The position numbers were made by a program, and so were the translations under genes. Shown in pieces: positions 35,081-48,200 of a DNA stretch of 64,000 nt. Below the pieces are notes generated by a model. The model saw nothing but the letters and a program-made list of their open reading frames with translations, was not told where the DNA came from and made no database searches. Each line of letters opens with the position of its first letter. Positions within the stretch are counted from its first letter, which is position 1. This stretch comes from Atherinomorus stipes (Eukaryota; Chordata; Actinopteri; Atheriniformes; Atherinidae), in NCBI GenBank assembly GCA_023101725.1, contig JALJCO010010476.1, positions 2,816,719 to 2,880,718 of the forward strand. The letters run 5' to 3'.

Positions 35081-35690
35081 TTTGTGTGAATTATATTGTC
35101 TTGTTTGTGGCTTGTAAACTGTTAGTAGTATTTCATATTGTTTACTCAGGGAAGGAGTTATTTCTGGAGTAGTAGAAAACATTTCTTCCTGTGATCTTGA
35201 TATTTCCTGCTGGCTCAGCTGTAGAACTGACCGATGAGAGCTAAGGCGGTTCACTGCTTTAAATGGCTCGAACATAAATCAGTGGCTCATTTTCAAGTAA
35301 ATCTCAACCTCATGACCAGCATCCAGCAGATGTTCGGCTCGCCACCTAGTGGCTGGAGACTACCAACGAGCAGCTGGATGATTCTGCTGTATAATGCTCC
35401 ATTTTGTCTGCAAATACACAACACCTGAAAGCATTTCTTTATAGCCTAATAAAATACTTAATGGAATGTATTTGAGCAATCTTGTAGTTTCAAATGTAAC
35501 ATCCACGCTTTAAATAGTGACTTTTAAAACCAAAACCTAAAGGTGGATTGGAGACCGCGCTAATTTCAGATTCAGACCTTGATCTTTGAAGTTGTTAGAG
35601 GAGCTGATGAAAGCCTGGGTGCGTGTTTGAAGTGCGCACAGCAGCTGGCTTTGTGTTTGCGGGCTCCTCCCGTTGTGTGATGAAGTTGAG
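35080..35690. other. Intergenic DNA between ehhadh and the C3orf70 homolog
   Basis: AT-rich on the left, turning GC- and CpG-richer from about 35600. A short CCACCTAGTGGCTGGAGAC palindromic-type repeat lies at 35342. No gene seen. Confidence 0.6.
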
Positions 35691-36071
35691 ATGCGCGCCG
35701 TTGTTCGGTACGCGCGTCACCAACCAGCGCGCAGCTGAGGAGCTTCCCCGACGTGAGGGGAGGATGGAAAGATGTTTGGATCACGACCACAGGAGACTGA
35801 ATATGTCATTACGCGTCGTTAACTGATGCCCTTCTACTTCTACAGGATGTGTTTCCAGCCTTTGTTTGAGCGCTAACCGAGCAGCTCTGGATTCAGACAA
35901 TCAGCGCCGCGTTTCGCGTCCTCCACCCAGTTGAAAGATCTTTCTAGGCTGCGTGGGACCCGTAAAAAAAAAAAAAAAAAAAACTAGACTCGGTTCCCGA
36001 ACGTTTGATGGTTTAGTTTACTTAGCGAAATCGTGTTTGCGGTTCTTTTGTTTAATCTAGGCAATGTTGGC
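35690..36071 (+). promoter_or_regulatory. CpG-rich promoter and 5' UTR region of the C3orf70 homolog
   Basis: CpG-dense sequence (GATGCGCGCCGTTG, GGTACGCGCGTCACC, CAGCGCGCAGC, GCGCCGCGTTTCGCG) just upstream of the coding start, in an otherwise AT-rich window. A 21-base A-run lies near 35964-35984. An out-of-frame ATG at 36064 precedes the chosen start by eight bases. A TTTAATCTAG at 36051-36060 resembles a splice acceptor, so an upstream non-coding exon is possible. Confidence 0.6.
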
Positions 36072-36255
36072 ATGGCCGCCTCGGGAGCACATAAGTGTCC
36101 GAAGAGTGAGAAGTTGGACGAGGCGCAGGCTTTGGCCAAAAGCTGCGCGGGGAGACCAGACTTCCTGCCTTGTGATGGACTCTCCATCTGCGCTACGCAC
36201 AGCCACGGGAAGTGCTTCAAGCTGCACTGGTGCTGCCACTTGGGATGGTGTCACT
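36072..36255 (+). CDS. C3orf70 homolog exon 1
   Basis: 61 codons plus one base, MAASGAHKCPKSEKLDEAQA through CCHLGWCH; donor GTAAGT at 36256. The start context GGCATGG is strong, and the MAASGA start matches human. Confidence 0.92.
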
Positions 36256-39200
36256 GTAAGTTTGTTTTGCATGGTTTAATGGGTATCTGTATCGTCACAA
36301 ACAGTGTCTTTGTTCCATAAAGACTGACTGGATATGCCTCGTGTCCATACTGTGAATGGAGAAACTGTTAAAGACGCACATATGTCAGACAGCAATTGCT
36401 TTGTGAGAATACTGTTATTTAATAATGAAAAAGTAGCCGATACTGTGCAAGACTGCGGAGAAACATTTGCCGTCCCTGAAACAGATATGGATAGGATCTG
36501 GAAAGACATTTTTCAGTTGAGTTCAGTATCATGAAATTTAAGCTTTATTGAGACTAAAAACCTCCAACAGAACAGAGCCCAAACTACTCATCAAAAGGGA
36601 AATGAATGCCTGAGGTTCCCGTTTTGCTGTTGAAGACTGTAACAAATTGATGTTTGACAGTCTTTTGACACTGACACAAATCTGAATAATCACTTTCATT
36701 TCTATTTTAAAGGGTAAGTCTGGTGGTAGGCTATTCTGCATTTTCTTAATGCCCGGAATTCCCATGAAATGTCACCACCAACCATGAACTGATCCTTTTA
36801 ATAAGTGAAATACCATCATCCAAACATGATGAAAGCACGTCGCTCTTTATCACATGAGCATTGGCTCTAGCTACGTGATGGTTTAAAACAAACACCAGGG
36901 CTGCTGGTGTTCTAATCCATGACTAAAAATAGTCCTCCAACAAAATCTACTCCCAAATTTAATTTTCAATGAAAATTAGTCAGCTACTTTAGGAAATTGC
37001 AAAGCTCTGAAGCACACGGACATACAGAAGCACATGCAATTAAGTCTTTATGACCTATTTTTAAAGATTTATGTCTTCAGTATGGGGAGGAGGATGGGGC
37101 TGGGGGCTGACCCTGCAGGGAGGTGTTGAAGAGCATTGGAACACCCCCCACCCCACCCCCCATTTTTTAAGAAAAATGTAATTTGACACCAAGCAGATAT
37201 TCTTTGTGGTGTCCACATCATGCCTTTCTATAATAACATCCAGTCTTCATTTGAGCTGCTGTTCTTCACAAGCAGTTTTTTCAGCATTTCCTGTACTCAA
37301 TAATCTCAGTATTCACTTCTACAAACCTTATATCTTTGCTGTGATGGAAGTGAGTTAAATATGGCTCCAGCTCTGATAGAACATGAACAATTTACTTGTC
37401 ACTTTGAGAAGTGTCAGTGACATTTTCACCACGCTTGTAGCTCGGACACTTTTGCTCGGTTTGAACCTCTCTCGACCCAACACTTCAACACCAATGCTGA
37501 GTCCCAGTAGTTGCGCCTGAATCTGACAGGATGTCCATCGCTTTGTGCTGCCCCAATTTATCCCCATCTCTCTCTGGCTGCCCTGAAAATCCTCTGATCA
37601 GTGTAAAACACAATCACCATCTCGTCTGCAGCAGTCACTCGGGGCTTACAGTGTGCAACCGCAGAAGTCGCATTGTAATCTTTGCCGTGTAATCGTTGGA
37701 TTTAGATGCCCGCCTCCATCCAGAATGAGCCAAGCGATTTTGTAATATTAGATGTGGCAGAAAAATGATGAATTCTTTCCAGTGTTTATAACATCCCACA
37801 TCCAGCCTTTAGGATTCCATGCAAAGCTCATTCAGTGTTACATCATTTGTAAACACTCAGTCTTGCTCCTCCTCTCTGTTTTTGAAATGTTCATCACTCT
37901 GGCTAAAAATATGCCACAAACCAAAAAAAAAAAGGAGCCTTTCATCATTTAATTCAGTCACTGTGCAGTAGGAGAAACAGCCAGGCACATCACACTGGAT
38001 CACCTCACCTTTGCATCACTTTCCCCTGCAATTCACAGGTTCCCCATGCAGGACAGCCATGCACCAACCGTGAAAATAAACCAGCTTAGACTGCTGAATC
38101 AGGCAGAACCAGAGCTCCCACTGAGAAAAGTATACAAGCCCGCTTTTGCATGCAACGCCTTTCGACTCGGTACAGCTCGCCTCATGCCCTTCTTCTTTCC
38201 TGAAATGCATAATAAAGCTGGACGCAAGAGAGCAAAATGTTGTAGCACCCTTATCTCATCGTGTTTTCATTTTAAATGTTCCTGTGACTGTCGCCTGGAG
38301 TATAAACTTGTTCTGAAGCCGATAATTGTACATTCACCACAGGGAGCCTTGCTAGACTGCCTTTTTAATTACATTTTTAATAGGTTCCCAGGAAGGCAAA
38401 CACAAAAGGTCACTATGTTGTAAGATTTGGCTCAGCAGTTAAACTCTCAAACACAAATGATTTCCATTATCTCAGAGCAATATGGGGTGATTACCTGTAC
38501 GTTCATTCCTTGCTTCTCTCATCTCTCATGTGCAACTGGAAACTGAGTATCTCCTTTAAAGCTCTCAGTTTGACTGTTTTCCAGTAGTCTCAATTTATAT
38601 GTCGCTTATTTGGCAGAGAAAATGGAGACAGACCAGAATTGGATGTAGGTGGAGGGAGTGTTCCCAGCTGGTGACAACAACATCAGTCCAAACCTGTCAT
38701 TAGCAGTAATTAGCTGTGTTTAGTGTCACCGCCAATATGTCACATCTGATGAGAGCTTTTGCTCACAGCATCACTAGAACCACCTGGTCTGAATGTGTTT
38801 CCTTTCACTTTATCCTCTACTGATTGCAGTTACTAAGTAGAGTGATGAATTACTCATTCAAAAAAAGAGCCTAACAGAGATTTTAATGAGACCTGAACAG
38901 TCTTGTCAGTCTGCTTGTTCTCAGTTAACGCTGATTTTGAATGCTGGAACTTGTACTTTGTTTGTTGATGCAAGAAGTGGGATTTCTCTGTCAGCAGTCT
39001 CATTGGTCTCGCCACACAGGTGTAAGCTGTTTCCTGAAAGAAAGTATGGAGGGTTTACTGGTTTTAGCGCTTCCCAGTATCAATTGATTTAGTGACTGGT
39101 TCGAAATTTACTGAACTGCTGAATCATAAAAACCTTCACCAATTATAAAGGGATCAATAAATTGTCAGCACAAGCCTGAGGGGTCGCTCTTGATTGATCG

Positions 39201-42200
39201 CTCATGTTTGTGAGCTGCAGCTATTTGATCACTTTAACTGCTGTGAGCAGAACAGCACCAGGAAAGAAGTTCAACAAGTCTGTCTTGATATTACCTGTCA
39301 TTCCCTGGTTGCGTCTCAGTCATCCCATCTCATAAAAAACTAAGAAAGCACAAAGACAATCTACTTTTCGATTGGACAGCTAAAGCCTAATGTCAACTTA
39401 AATTTGCAGATTTATAAGGGAAAATATCAGAAAAGTTAAAATATCCCATCTGATTGAAATAAAACACAGACAAGTAATCTCAACTCACCCCTTAATTCTG
39501 CAAACTAGCATGCCTCACACAGCTTGGTGTAAGGATAATTCATTCTGCAGCAACCAAGAGAGAGACAAGCCACATTTTCTGTAACAAAACAATTCACCAG
39601 TTTATAGATAAATTATGTAAATGATAAAACTAGTCGTTTGTTATGTTGTCTCAAGTTTGCTTAATTTGCTGGTCTGTATATAAATCACAGCAGTACGATG
39701 AATGAATGGATAAAGATAATTATTAATCGTTTAAGGCAATGAATATTAGTACTGACGGGAAGATGGAGTACAGTGGTCCCTGATTTTCAGTGAGTTTAAG
39801 TAAAACTTACCTAATAAAAAGAAAACCAAACTGTTAATTTAACACTTAAAGCTGGATAGCAACAACTTCCACAGAAAAGTATGCTCTACAGATTTTTGAG
39901 AAAGTTATGGAGAATAGTTTGACACTTATGACTCAGAGGGATTTATAAGTAGTCTTAATAGATTGCCTGCTCTCCTGACACTTGAGTCATATGGTTTTAA
40001 GGGCAGTCTTATTAAGTGAGCTAATATGACTTCGGTAGCCCACTCCTCATCTGCGCTTGTTGCCTCATTAGCTACTAAAACTCACTGGAATCTCTAATAC
40101 CTTCATCTTGTATTAACATGCCTACACTTGCTTTTGGAGTGTTCTAATAAAATGCATGTAATGCACAAAGGTTGTGAACTTTAAGTCCTCAGTGATCAAC
40201 ATGATGGTCAGCAGAAAAATTTTTCAGAAAGTAAGAGGGAGATTTTAACAGGATGGAAAAGGCAATGCTAGTTTCTTCATTTGAGATCACTATTTGCATT
40301 GTAGAGATTTGCAGATCTGGAGACGTGACTCGTCCCGATGCTCAGCATGCAGCGTCCAAATATCATAACTGTTTCTTCTCAGGTACGGAGTGGTTAAATA
40401 AAAAACTGAGTGGCTGTCTGAGTAGTGGTTGCACTACTGAGAAAGATTCATATTTGTTTATATGCATACATAAATAGTACCATGAATACACTGGGACAAC
40501 AAACACAAATCAACAGATTAAAACAATCGCACACACACAAAGCTTAAGTGCATAATTCCTCACTGAGAGATGCTGAACAAGTAAGCAAACTAGTGCTACT
40601 TCGAGAAAATAAAGGAAATTATCTGGTTTAATCCTCCTAGATCCTCCCTGCTAGTTTAAAGCAGACATAAGCTATAATCTTACCCCCATTTTTTTCCCTT
40701 GCACTTTGGATGAGTTGTTGGTGGAGCTGCTTTTAAAAGTCACAACTGTCGCCTCCGTAGTTTATTATGTTTCCACAGGTTCAGCATGGTCTGATAAGAT
40801 GTCCATCAGCAGCTCATGGAAGTCCGCACCATTATCTGTATCTGTGATTTATCCGTGTTAATGGGATGTTATGTTGTTATAGTAAAAGGAAAGCCTTGGC
40901 AATTGACAAAGTTGAATATTGTGTATTTTCAAAATTCATGCATGTTTTTAACGTTGGAAGGAACCTGGGTTTCCTGGAAATAAACCATGAAGGCACAGGG
41001 AGAATAAACATTGTTAACCATGTTTCTATGCTGGATAATCTTAAAATGTCTATATCCACCACATTACTGTCCCCATTCACCAGACTCACACTTTCATTTT
41101 TTTTTACTTCGCTACAGTACCCTTTATTTTTGAAGCTGTGTTTGTACCGTATGTCTACATTTATGTATAGAGAAATAAGAGAACAAATTTTCCAGGCAAG
41201 GGTTGTACTATCGTCTTCAACCTTGATGACATTGCTTCGAGCAGGCGACTCATACAAAAGAAATCATCTTGGCGCTGTAGTTAAATAGGAATATGAGTCA
41301 CAAAGAAATAATTCAATGGAATAATGTAAATGTAGATTCTTTAGCTTTTTTTCCCCTCTTTCTCTTACCTTTTAAAAGCGAGCATCATTGTAAATGAAGT
41401 CACGTTGTCTGACCATCGGATCACTGGAGTTTCAAAAGATAATAAATTGTCAGTAAACCATGGGGAAAGTTTTACTTAACCCCTGCACAACCTCTGTCCT
41501 GGCCCCTCCTCATGCTTCTTTCATTTGGTAAAGAACTGTGTCCAACACAATGAGTTATGTTCCCAACGTGGCAAATCTGCTTTTATTTGGGACATATAAT
41601 CAACATATTGCATGCAGCCCACATAACAGTTTGTGTATTTATTAGGCATTTCTAGGAGATGAGGTTGATGGGTCAAGCATAGCTGTATTAATAAGAGCAA
41701 CATTCCAATTAGAGGAAGGGCTGCGCTGCTGTATTTTGTACAACTAACAGCATACACTGATGCAGATGCGGAAAACAGCATCTGAGATTGGCACAGTGAA
41801 TTCGAAAGTTTGCTTATATTGCAAGTTTTCATCTCAGCATTCAAAAATGATTTTGCTTTTTGCTTTTAAAAAAAAAAGAAAAGTGCAGCTTAAGTTAAAC
41901 CGTGTAAGTCGCTTGATTAAAAAAGAAAATGCTTCAAATAAACTATCTCTCCAAGACTACTGACATATTTTTTACCTGGGTCATTTTTACCACAAACACT
42001 AAATACTACTGTGTGTTGAAGTGAAAGAAAAGGGTCGAGTCAGTTGCAGTTTAAATGCATTGCTGTAAATATAGGGGCCAGATATAAAAGCAAAGGATGC
42101 AACATCACAAATTATGAAATGAAAAATTAAACTGTTTTATAGAAGTGCTACAAAGAAAAAAAAAAAAAACGCCAAGGTGGAAAGGGAAAACATTTGGATT

Positions 42201-45200
42201 TATCATCATGGCTGCATACTTCACATTGGATTTCCAAGTGGGTGTAAATCTGGAGCAGCCTGTGCGCTGACATGCATGAAACAGGAAACAGGAAATGACT
42301 TTCACGTGATGTTGGGCCAGACTGTCCTCCCTACTGAAACCTGAAACTTGTGTTGCTGCCTTTGCTGCAGCCTCTTTGTTGGATGGATTTAAACACAAAG
42401 AGCAGCGGATGTGTGAGTGGGCTGTAGCCACCGGCCAACTGGGTCCAGCAGCTGTTATAAAGAATGGTAGCACTCTGCTAAAATAACGGGTTTTTGTCAG
42501 TGGATTTTGCCAGCATGCTGCTTTGAACTGGTGTGCTGTATTTAATGTATCAGTTTGCTCATAGAGACCACTGGCTTCAGCTCAGACAAGCAAAACATCA
42601 GACTAACAGTCAGTCGTTACTATCTTTGATAGAAACCAGGATTACAAAGACAATATTATGTGTTGTGACCATGTTTTGAGCTTGATAGTGAACCTTACTG
42701 TCAGCAGACAGATGCACTGCAATTTAGACAGTTATGTTGAGACACTCTGATGGAGAGTGAGAGGCTGCATACAGTGTTTTTCAGAGAATTTCCCTCCTGT
42801 AGTAAAGCAGAGTATGCAGTCTGGTCCAGAGGAAAGCATAGGAGTCATGCAAGCTGGACATGGGTATAGAAGAGGAGTACTGTGCTCCCTCCTCCAGGGA
42901 TGCGCTGTCTGTCCTCCCACCTCATTAACCTCGGAAACTTTTGAATTTCACAAACCATCTTGTGGTGATGATATAAAATCCCATTTTATCTATAGTTGAA
43001 ATCTTATTTTGTTTTGGGATTGGGATTTTGTTGTCACTAACTGCATAAATCCTGCATGAATTAGTACAGATGTTATTTTAAATACCTACATGTCTCCTAT
43101 AGTTAATTTGCCTACTATACTATTACTATAGTATACTAACTATTTTATGTGACTAGTTCTGTCATCTCCTGGAATGCCTTTCATCAATCCCTAGTGAGCT
43201 GGTTGCTTTAAACAGAACTTATTGCAATGTGATGACAGATTGTTCCAGTTGAATCATCCTCCTTTACTCAAAGCCCGGCATTTCCTGCTGATGGTCAAAT
43301 ATGCCCACATTCACTATGAAACACTGTGTCTGTGTTTGTGCTGCAAAGCTGCTAACATGCGAATCTGAGCTGACTAAAAAATCTGACATTTACTTTTTAA
43401 GCTGCAAATGGCTGTTTTGTTTTTTGTTTTTTTCATTTATTCTGTCTTCATTTAAAGCATGGCTAGACATTTCCTGTGACATCAAGTCAATTATGCATAT
43501 CCAATTATCAGCAGCTTCAATTAGTGAGAACTACAAAAAAAAAAAGGCAAATAATTGATCATATTTTAAGGCAAATTTGCTATTTAAACGTCAGTTTAAA
43601 AAGGCAATACTGGGACTTTTGTTTTGTTTTGTCAGCTGCTCCCGCTTAGTGACCAAAAATGTTCCGATTTTTCATGTAAACGAAACCTGTCAAAGACTAA
43701 TTCTGAATTATTCATTCCACTATTAAAAGACTATTTACCACGTCGATGAACTGTAACATTGCGCTGAGTGGCATGCTTCTTTATCATTACCACAATCGCT
43801 TTTTTGGTTTGGCTTAATTTTTTTCTGATTTATGATGCCTTTATGATGTAAATTATACAAAATTTGTGTATTTTTAGTATCGTCCTTGAGTGAAACCCTG
43901 AAAAAAGACACCTCAGAACGCAGACTTCTTCTAATTACTCTTTCTTTGTTAGGACATCTGATCTTTGTTAGCATGGAAAAGCAAACACACACATGGGGTA
44001 AGCAGGGGGAGCCAGGGCAGAGGCCACCTAGCAGCTGTCATGTGAGGGCTGCAGCACATGGGGAAGAAGACAGCTCAATGTAAATAAAGCTGCTTGAATT
44101 GAACTGTATGCTTGTGCTGGTTTCACTTCTCACTGAACAGCGTTGCTACATGGAAATCAGACGTTTGCTATTTTTATTCAGACAAGACAAGAAATCTGAA
44201 GCTATTTAAGTTATCCTGTATCTGATTGGAAAAATACAATGATTGCTGTGTGAAATGTATTTTATTCATTAAAATGGACATGCACAGGCGGCTGGTGTAA
44301 TTGGGCTAATATGGATTTTTCAATGAAGATGAGGAAAATAATGAATGAATTAATTTATAAAAACTTTGACAAGATTTTCATTGTAATTTTTCATTAGCCC
44401 AAACCTGCTCCCTAAAAACACAAAATCTGTGAACATAGGCTAATTACCTCCAGCCCAAGCAGTACAATATAGTTTCACTTCACTTTGTGTTGATTCAAGA
44501 GACATGTTGTGTTGGATGCCCCTTCATTTGCAACTCATCTGAGCTAAATCTGTGAAGACCAAAATTGAGGCTGCATGTCACATGCCCCATCAGTTCTTTT
44601 CATGACTTCTCATATTAAATGAAAAATAATGTGTTTGATTTTTTTGTTGTTGTTATTGTGTCACATTTTTAGCTTATTATTCATGAGACAAATATATCGA
44701 AAGCAATTTAAGAGAGAAATGCATGAGGGCATCGCTCTACCAGCTATTTTTTCTCATTTATTTTTAGTCAAAGACTTGGTGTTTTTGTGCCTTAAGCTAA
44801 CCAAACAACAAGAAAACCCTGAAGTAAAACAAGATTTATTTAATTAATAGGACAGGAAACTAGTTGCTATATAAAACCTCGTGCAAAAATCACAGAGAAA
44901 GAGTTTTGCTCCTTTCAACAATCAACAGTAAACGTGAAATAAAGGTTTATAGTGCTTTTTAAAAAAAAGTATCATACATTGAAAGGAATTCAGCTAATTA
45001 TAGAACCAGAAATCTCTTTTAAAGTCTTAATGCTTTTAAAATTAGGAGCCACCTGCCACATATGTCTACCATTTGGTCCAGATCACCCACACACAGATTT
45101 TCAGTTGGAAAATCTCTCCACTGTCGCCTGAAAATTTCTGGGGATAGGCTCCAGAAACCCCCGCGACCCTGAACTGGATAAGCGTGACAAAAAATGACTG

Positions 45201-48200
45201 ACTGACTGAAATCTCTCCATTAATTCATGAGGTGAGCTCCAATAAGCAGCTACTTTGCAAAAGTTAATGTCAAACAAAGACTGTATCAGACATATTTCTT
45301 TGCAACTTTCACTTAATATAATAAAAACATGTTTATAATTTTAAAGCACTTTATTATTCAGTGCAGCTGATGCAGGAAAAGGCAAGAGGGCTAATCACAC
45401 TTAAGCCAGATTTCAAGTCATTTGGCTTGCTACAAATACCAGATATATTTTCATGCGCAAGTATTTCAAAATACATCATCCCTCCATTTTCAAATCAACA
45501 AATACTTCTATATAATCCTGAATCATTATTTTTTAGAACCTTAATGTGGCAGGAAAAAGAAGGATTCAATCCCCAGACTCTCGAGTAAGAGTTATACGAG
45601 CTAACCATTTGGCCAAAGGGGCATCCTGTTAGCCAAATAGCCAGGACACATGATCAATCTGAGGCATAGAAACAGAACTATAAACTGTCACATTTATCCA
45701 TTTTTTTAAAACATGCATTAATTTTGCAACCATTTCAGAAAATGCTGAGACTTTTGTTTCACAATAAAACCCAAATGCTATATTTAAAATCATTAATAAT
45801 TACCCAGCTTATTATCTACATCCTTTTGCTGAATCAATGTCATTAAATATTTCAAGCCATGCAGTGTTTGCACGCATCCAGTGTACAGTGTTGTGCCATT
45901 TTAGCCCACTGTGGCAGACAGTTCAGGTTTCAAAGAGAGAATCTGTATTTTTTCTCGACTTGAGGGTCCTCTTTTCTTTATTTTAGCCAGACTGATGTAA
46001 GTGAGATTAATTGCACACACGCTGCTTTGTCCCTTGGGGCCAACAGTCAGAGATTTTTCTAACTAAGTGTAGACACATACTTGCTGTGTTCCTCCTGCAA
46101 GGCTGCCAAAGACAGCCAGTGTTGGTGTAACACCGGCTCCATATGTCTGCATGTGTTGTTGTCCGAATGGGCATCTGCCTGTCCCTCAGTAGCTCTTGGT
46201 ATTTGAAACTCCAGATGGATGAATGCAATTAGATGTAATATTCTAAAAACTAAATGTCAACGCATCGCCTTTTACAGCTTTAGTTCTCATTTGTTGCCGC
46301 TCTCTTGTCTGCTTAAATGGGCTCATCTCATTCTGAACATGGGCCGCTGAGTTTGCTTCATTTAACAGGAGGGCTGCTGCTTCCCTCCTTTTGTCTGCAT
46401 CGACATCAGTTCCTGTGTTTTATGCTAACAACATTGAGATGTAAAGCTTGAGCCACATCCTTTTTCAATCACTTCACGTGGGTGGCTGACACAGTCCTTT
46501 GTCATTTAATTACAAAATGGTCAAATGAATGAAAAACTCTTCAAAGACCGTGCAGCTGATTTGTTAATCTAATCATTTTGCCCATTCAGCAAAACAAAAA
46601 AAAGAAAAAATTTCCCTACTTTGAAGGGGCTTGATGTTTTTGGTGTAACCTGGGAAAAAAGGTTTTGACTGAGTGGATCCCCCTAGCTGTTGAAACAAAA
46701 GACAAGGACACAGAGTGAAAGGAAGTGATGTGTAAGCCTGTCTGTAGTTTCTTTCCTTCTCCTGGGAGCCAGTTAAACACATCTGAGCGACACAATTCAG
46801 GCAGCACAGCCCAGTTAGAGGCGGTGGACTACAAACAGTGAGCAACATTTTGGAGTAGATAGTTTGCACTATCCACACCAGTGCATGAGTCACCACATCA
46901 GGCAGTGCAAGGCGTTAGAAAATTTATAGAAGAAGAAGAAGAAGAAAAAAGGCTTTACATTTGTTCTCTCGTTGAGAATTTGTGTGATGTTAAGAATTAC
47001 AGTACAATATTCATTGTGTGAGTAATCCTGGTGTAAATTAGCGCTGCATCATGTATGTGAAATTGGAAGCAAAATATAAAATCAGCCTTCATCTTATCTT
47101 TGCATGATAGAAATGAGTCTTGAATCTTTTTAAATGAATCAGTTTGGATGCTGCCTTTTTTCTGGGGGCCTCAGATGTTGGTTGTAATAAAACATTTTAT
47201 TTCCTTTGCGGAAAAACGCTTTGTGATGTGAAAATTGCTACAATATCTCAAGGAAGGATAAATTGTTGGTTATCAAGGATAGATGATTCAAAAAGTCTCT
47301 CCTTGACAATTACTGAAAGCTGAAAGCATGTGCTACTTATTTATATCAGTACAGTCATTATTCTGCCCTCCTACTGACCCATGAGATTAAGTCTGGTTTT
47401 AAAGGCGCTATAGAAGATGTTTTGGCATTTCAGAAAGCAGAGGCTGTTAGCGAGTTTTTGAATAATGCGCATGCGCAAGACCAACCTGCTAGAATCACAC
47501 CTCCCTCCTTCGACCACACAATAACGTTCACGAGCCACTCACAGAATGATGTTAGCTATCTGCTGTAAATGTCAGACGAGTGTGTGCAGCTTCCGGGTCG
47601 CAGCATTACTTTTGCTAATCAATCACTCCCATTGATGAGTCTTGCCTATGACCCGTTCTTACTATGTTAGTAAAAGTGATTGACGAGCCAGTAGACAAAT
47701 GAAAAATTTAAGGAATGCAGCGATGATTGGCGGATGTTTTTTCAGCCCCATTACTTTCACAGCTGATGTATAATAATTAGATATTTAAATCTTTTAATTA
47801 ATCATAGCGTATGGAGTAGTGAACTCAATTTTACTGAATATTGAAAAAATTGTTGAAAGAAACATCTTCTATAATGCCTTTAAGTGATTGAAAGACTGGT
47901 TTAGAGCAACAGAACATTTTGTTCATATTGGTTTTGATTAATAAAATACATTTAGATGCTTTTTTGACGTGCATATACAGCATACTGTATTTGTTTAGTG
48001 TTAATCTAATACAGGAACAGACCTCCCTTTGTTAAAGGGGACATCGGTGTATTCAACCAGCTAGAACAGAGCATCATTCGCATTCACTGAGAGATGTGTT
48101 TCTCTTCACTATATAATTACAGCAGGTCTAATATGAGGAAACTTATCCCTTTGATGCCTGCCACAAAATCAGCTCCATGCTTTTAACTCATCCTGTGTAT

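Noticed and set aside
36033..36071. In-frame upstream ATG that would add 13 residues to the C3orf70 homolog
   Set aside because: The extra residues (MFAVLLFNLGNVG) lack family similarity and the human protein starts at MAAS; the stretch also looks like 5' UTR or intron with an acceptor-like TTTAATCTAG.
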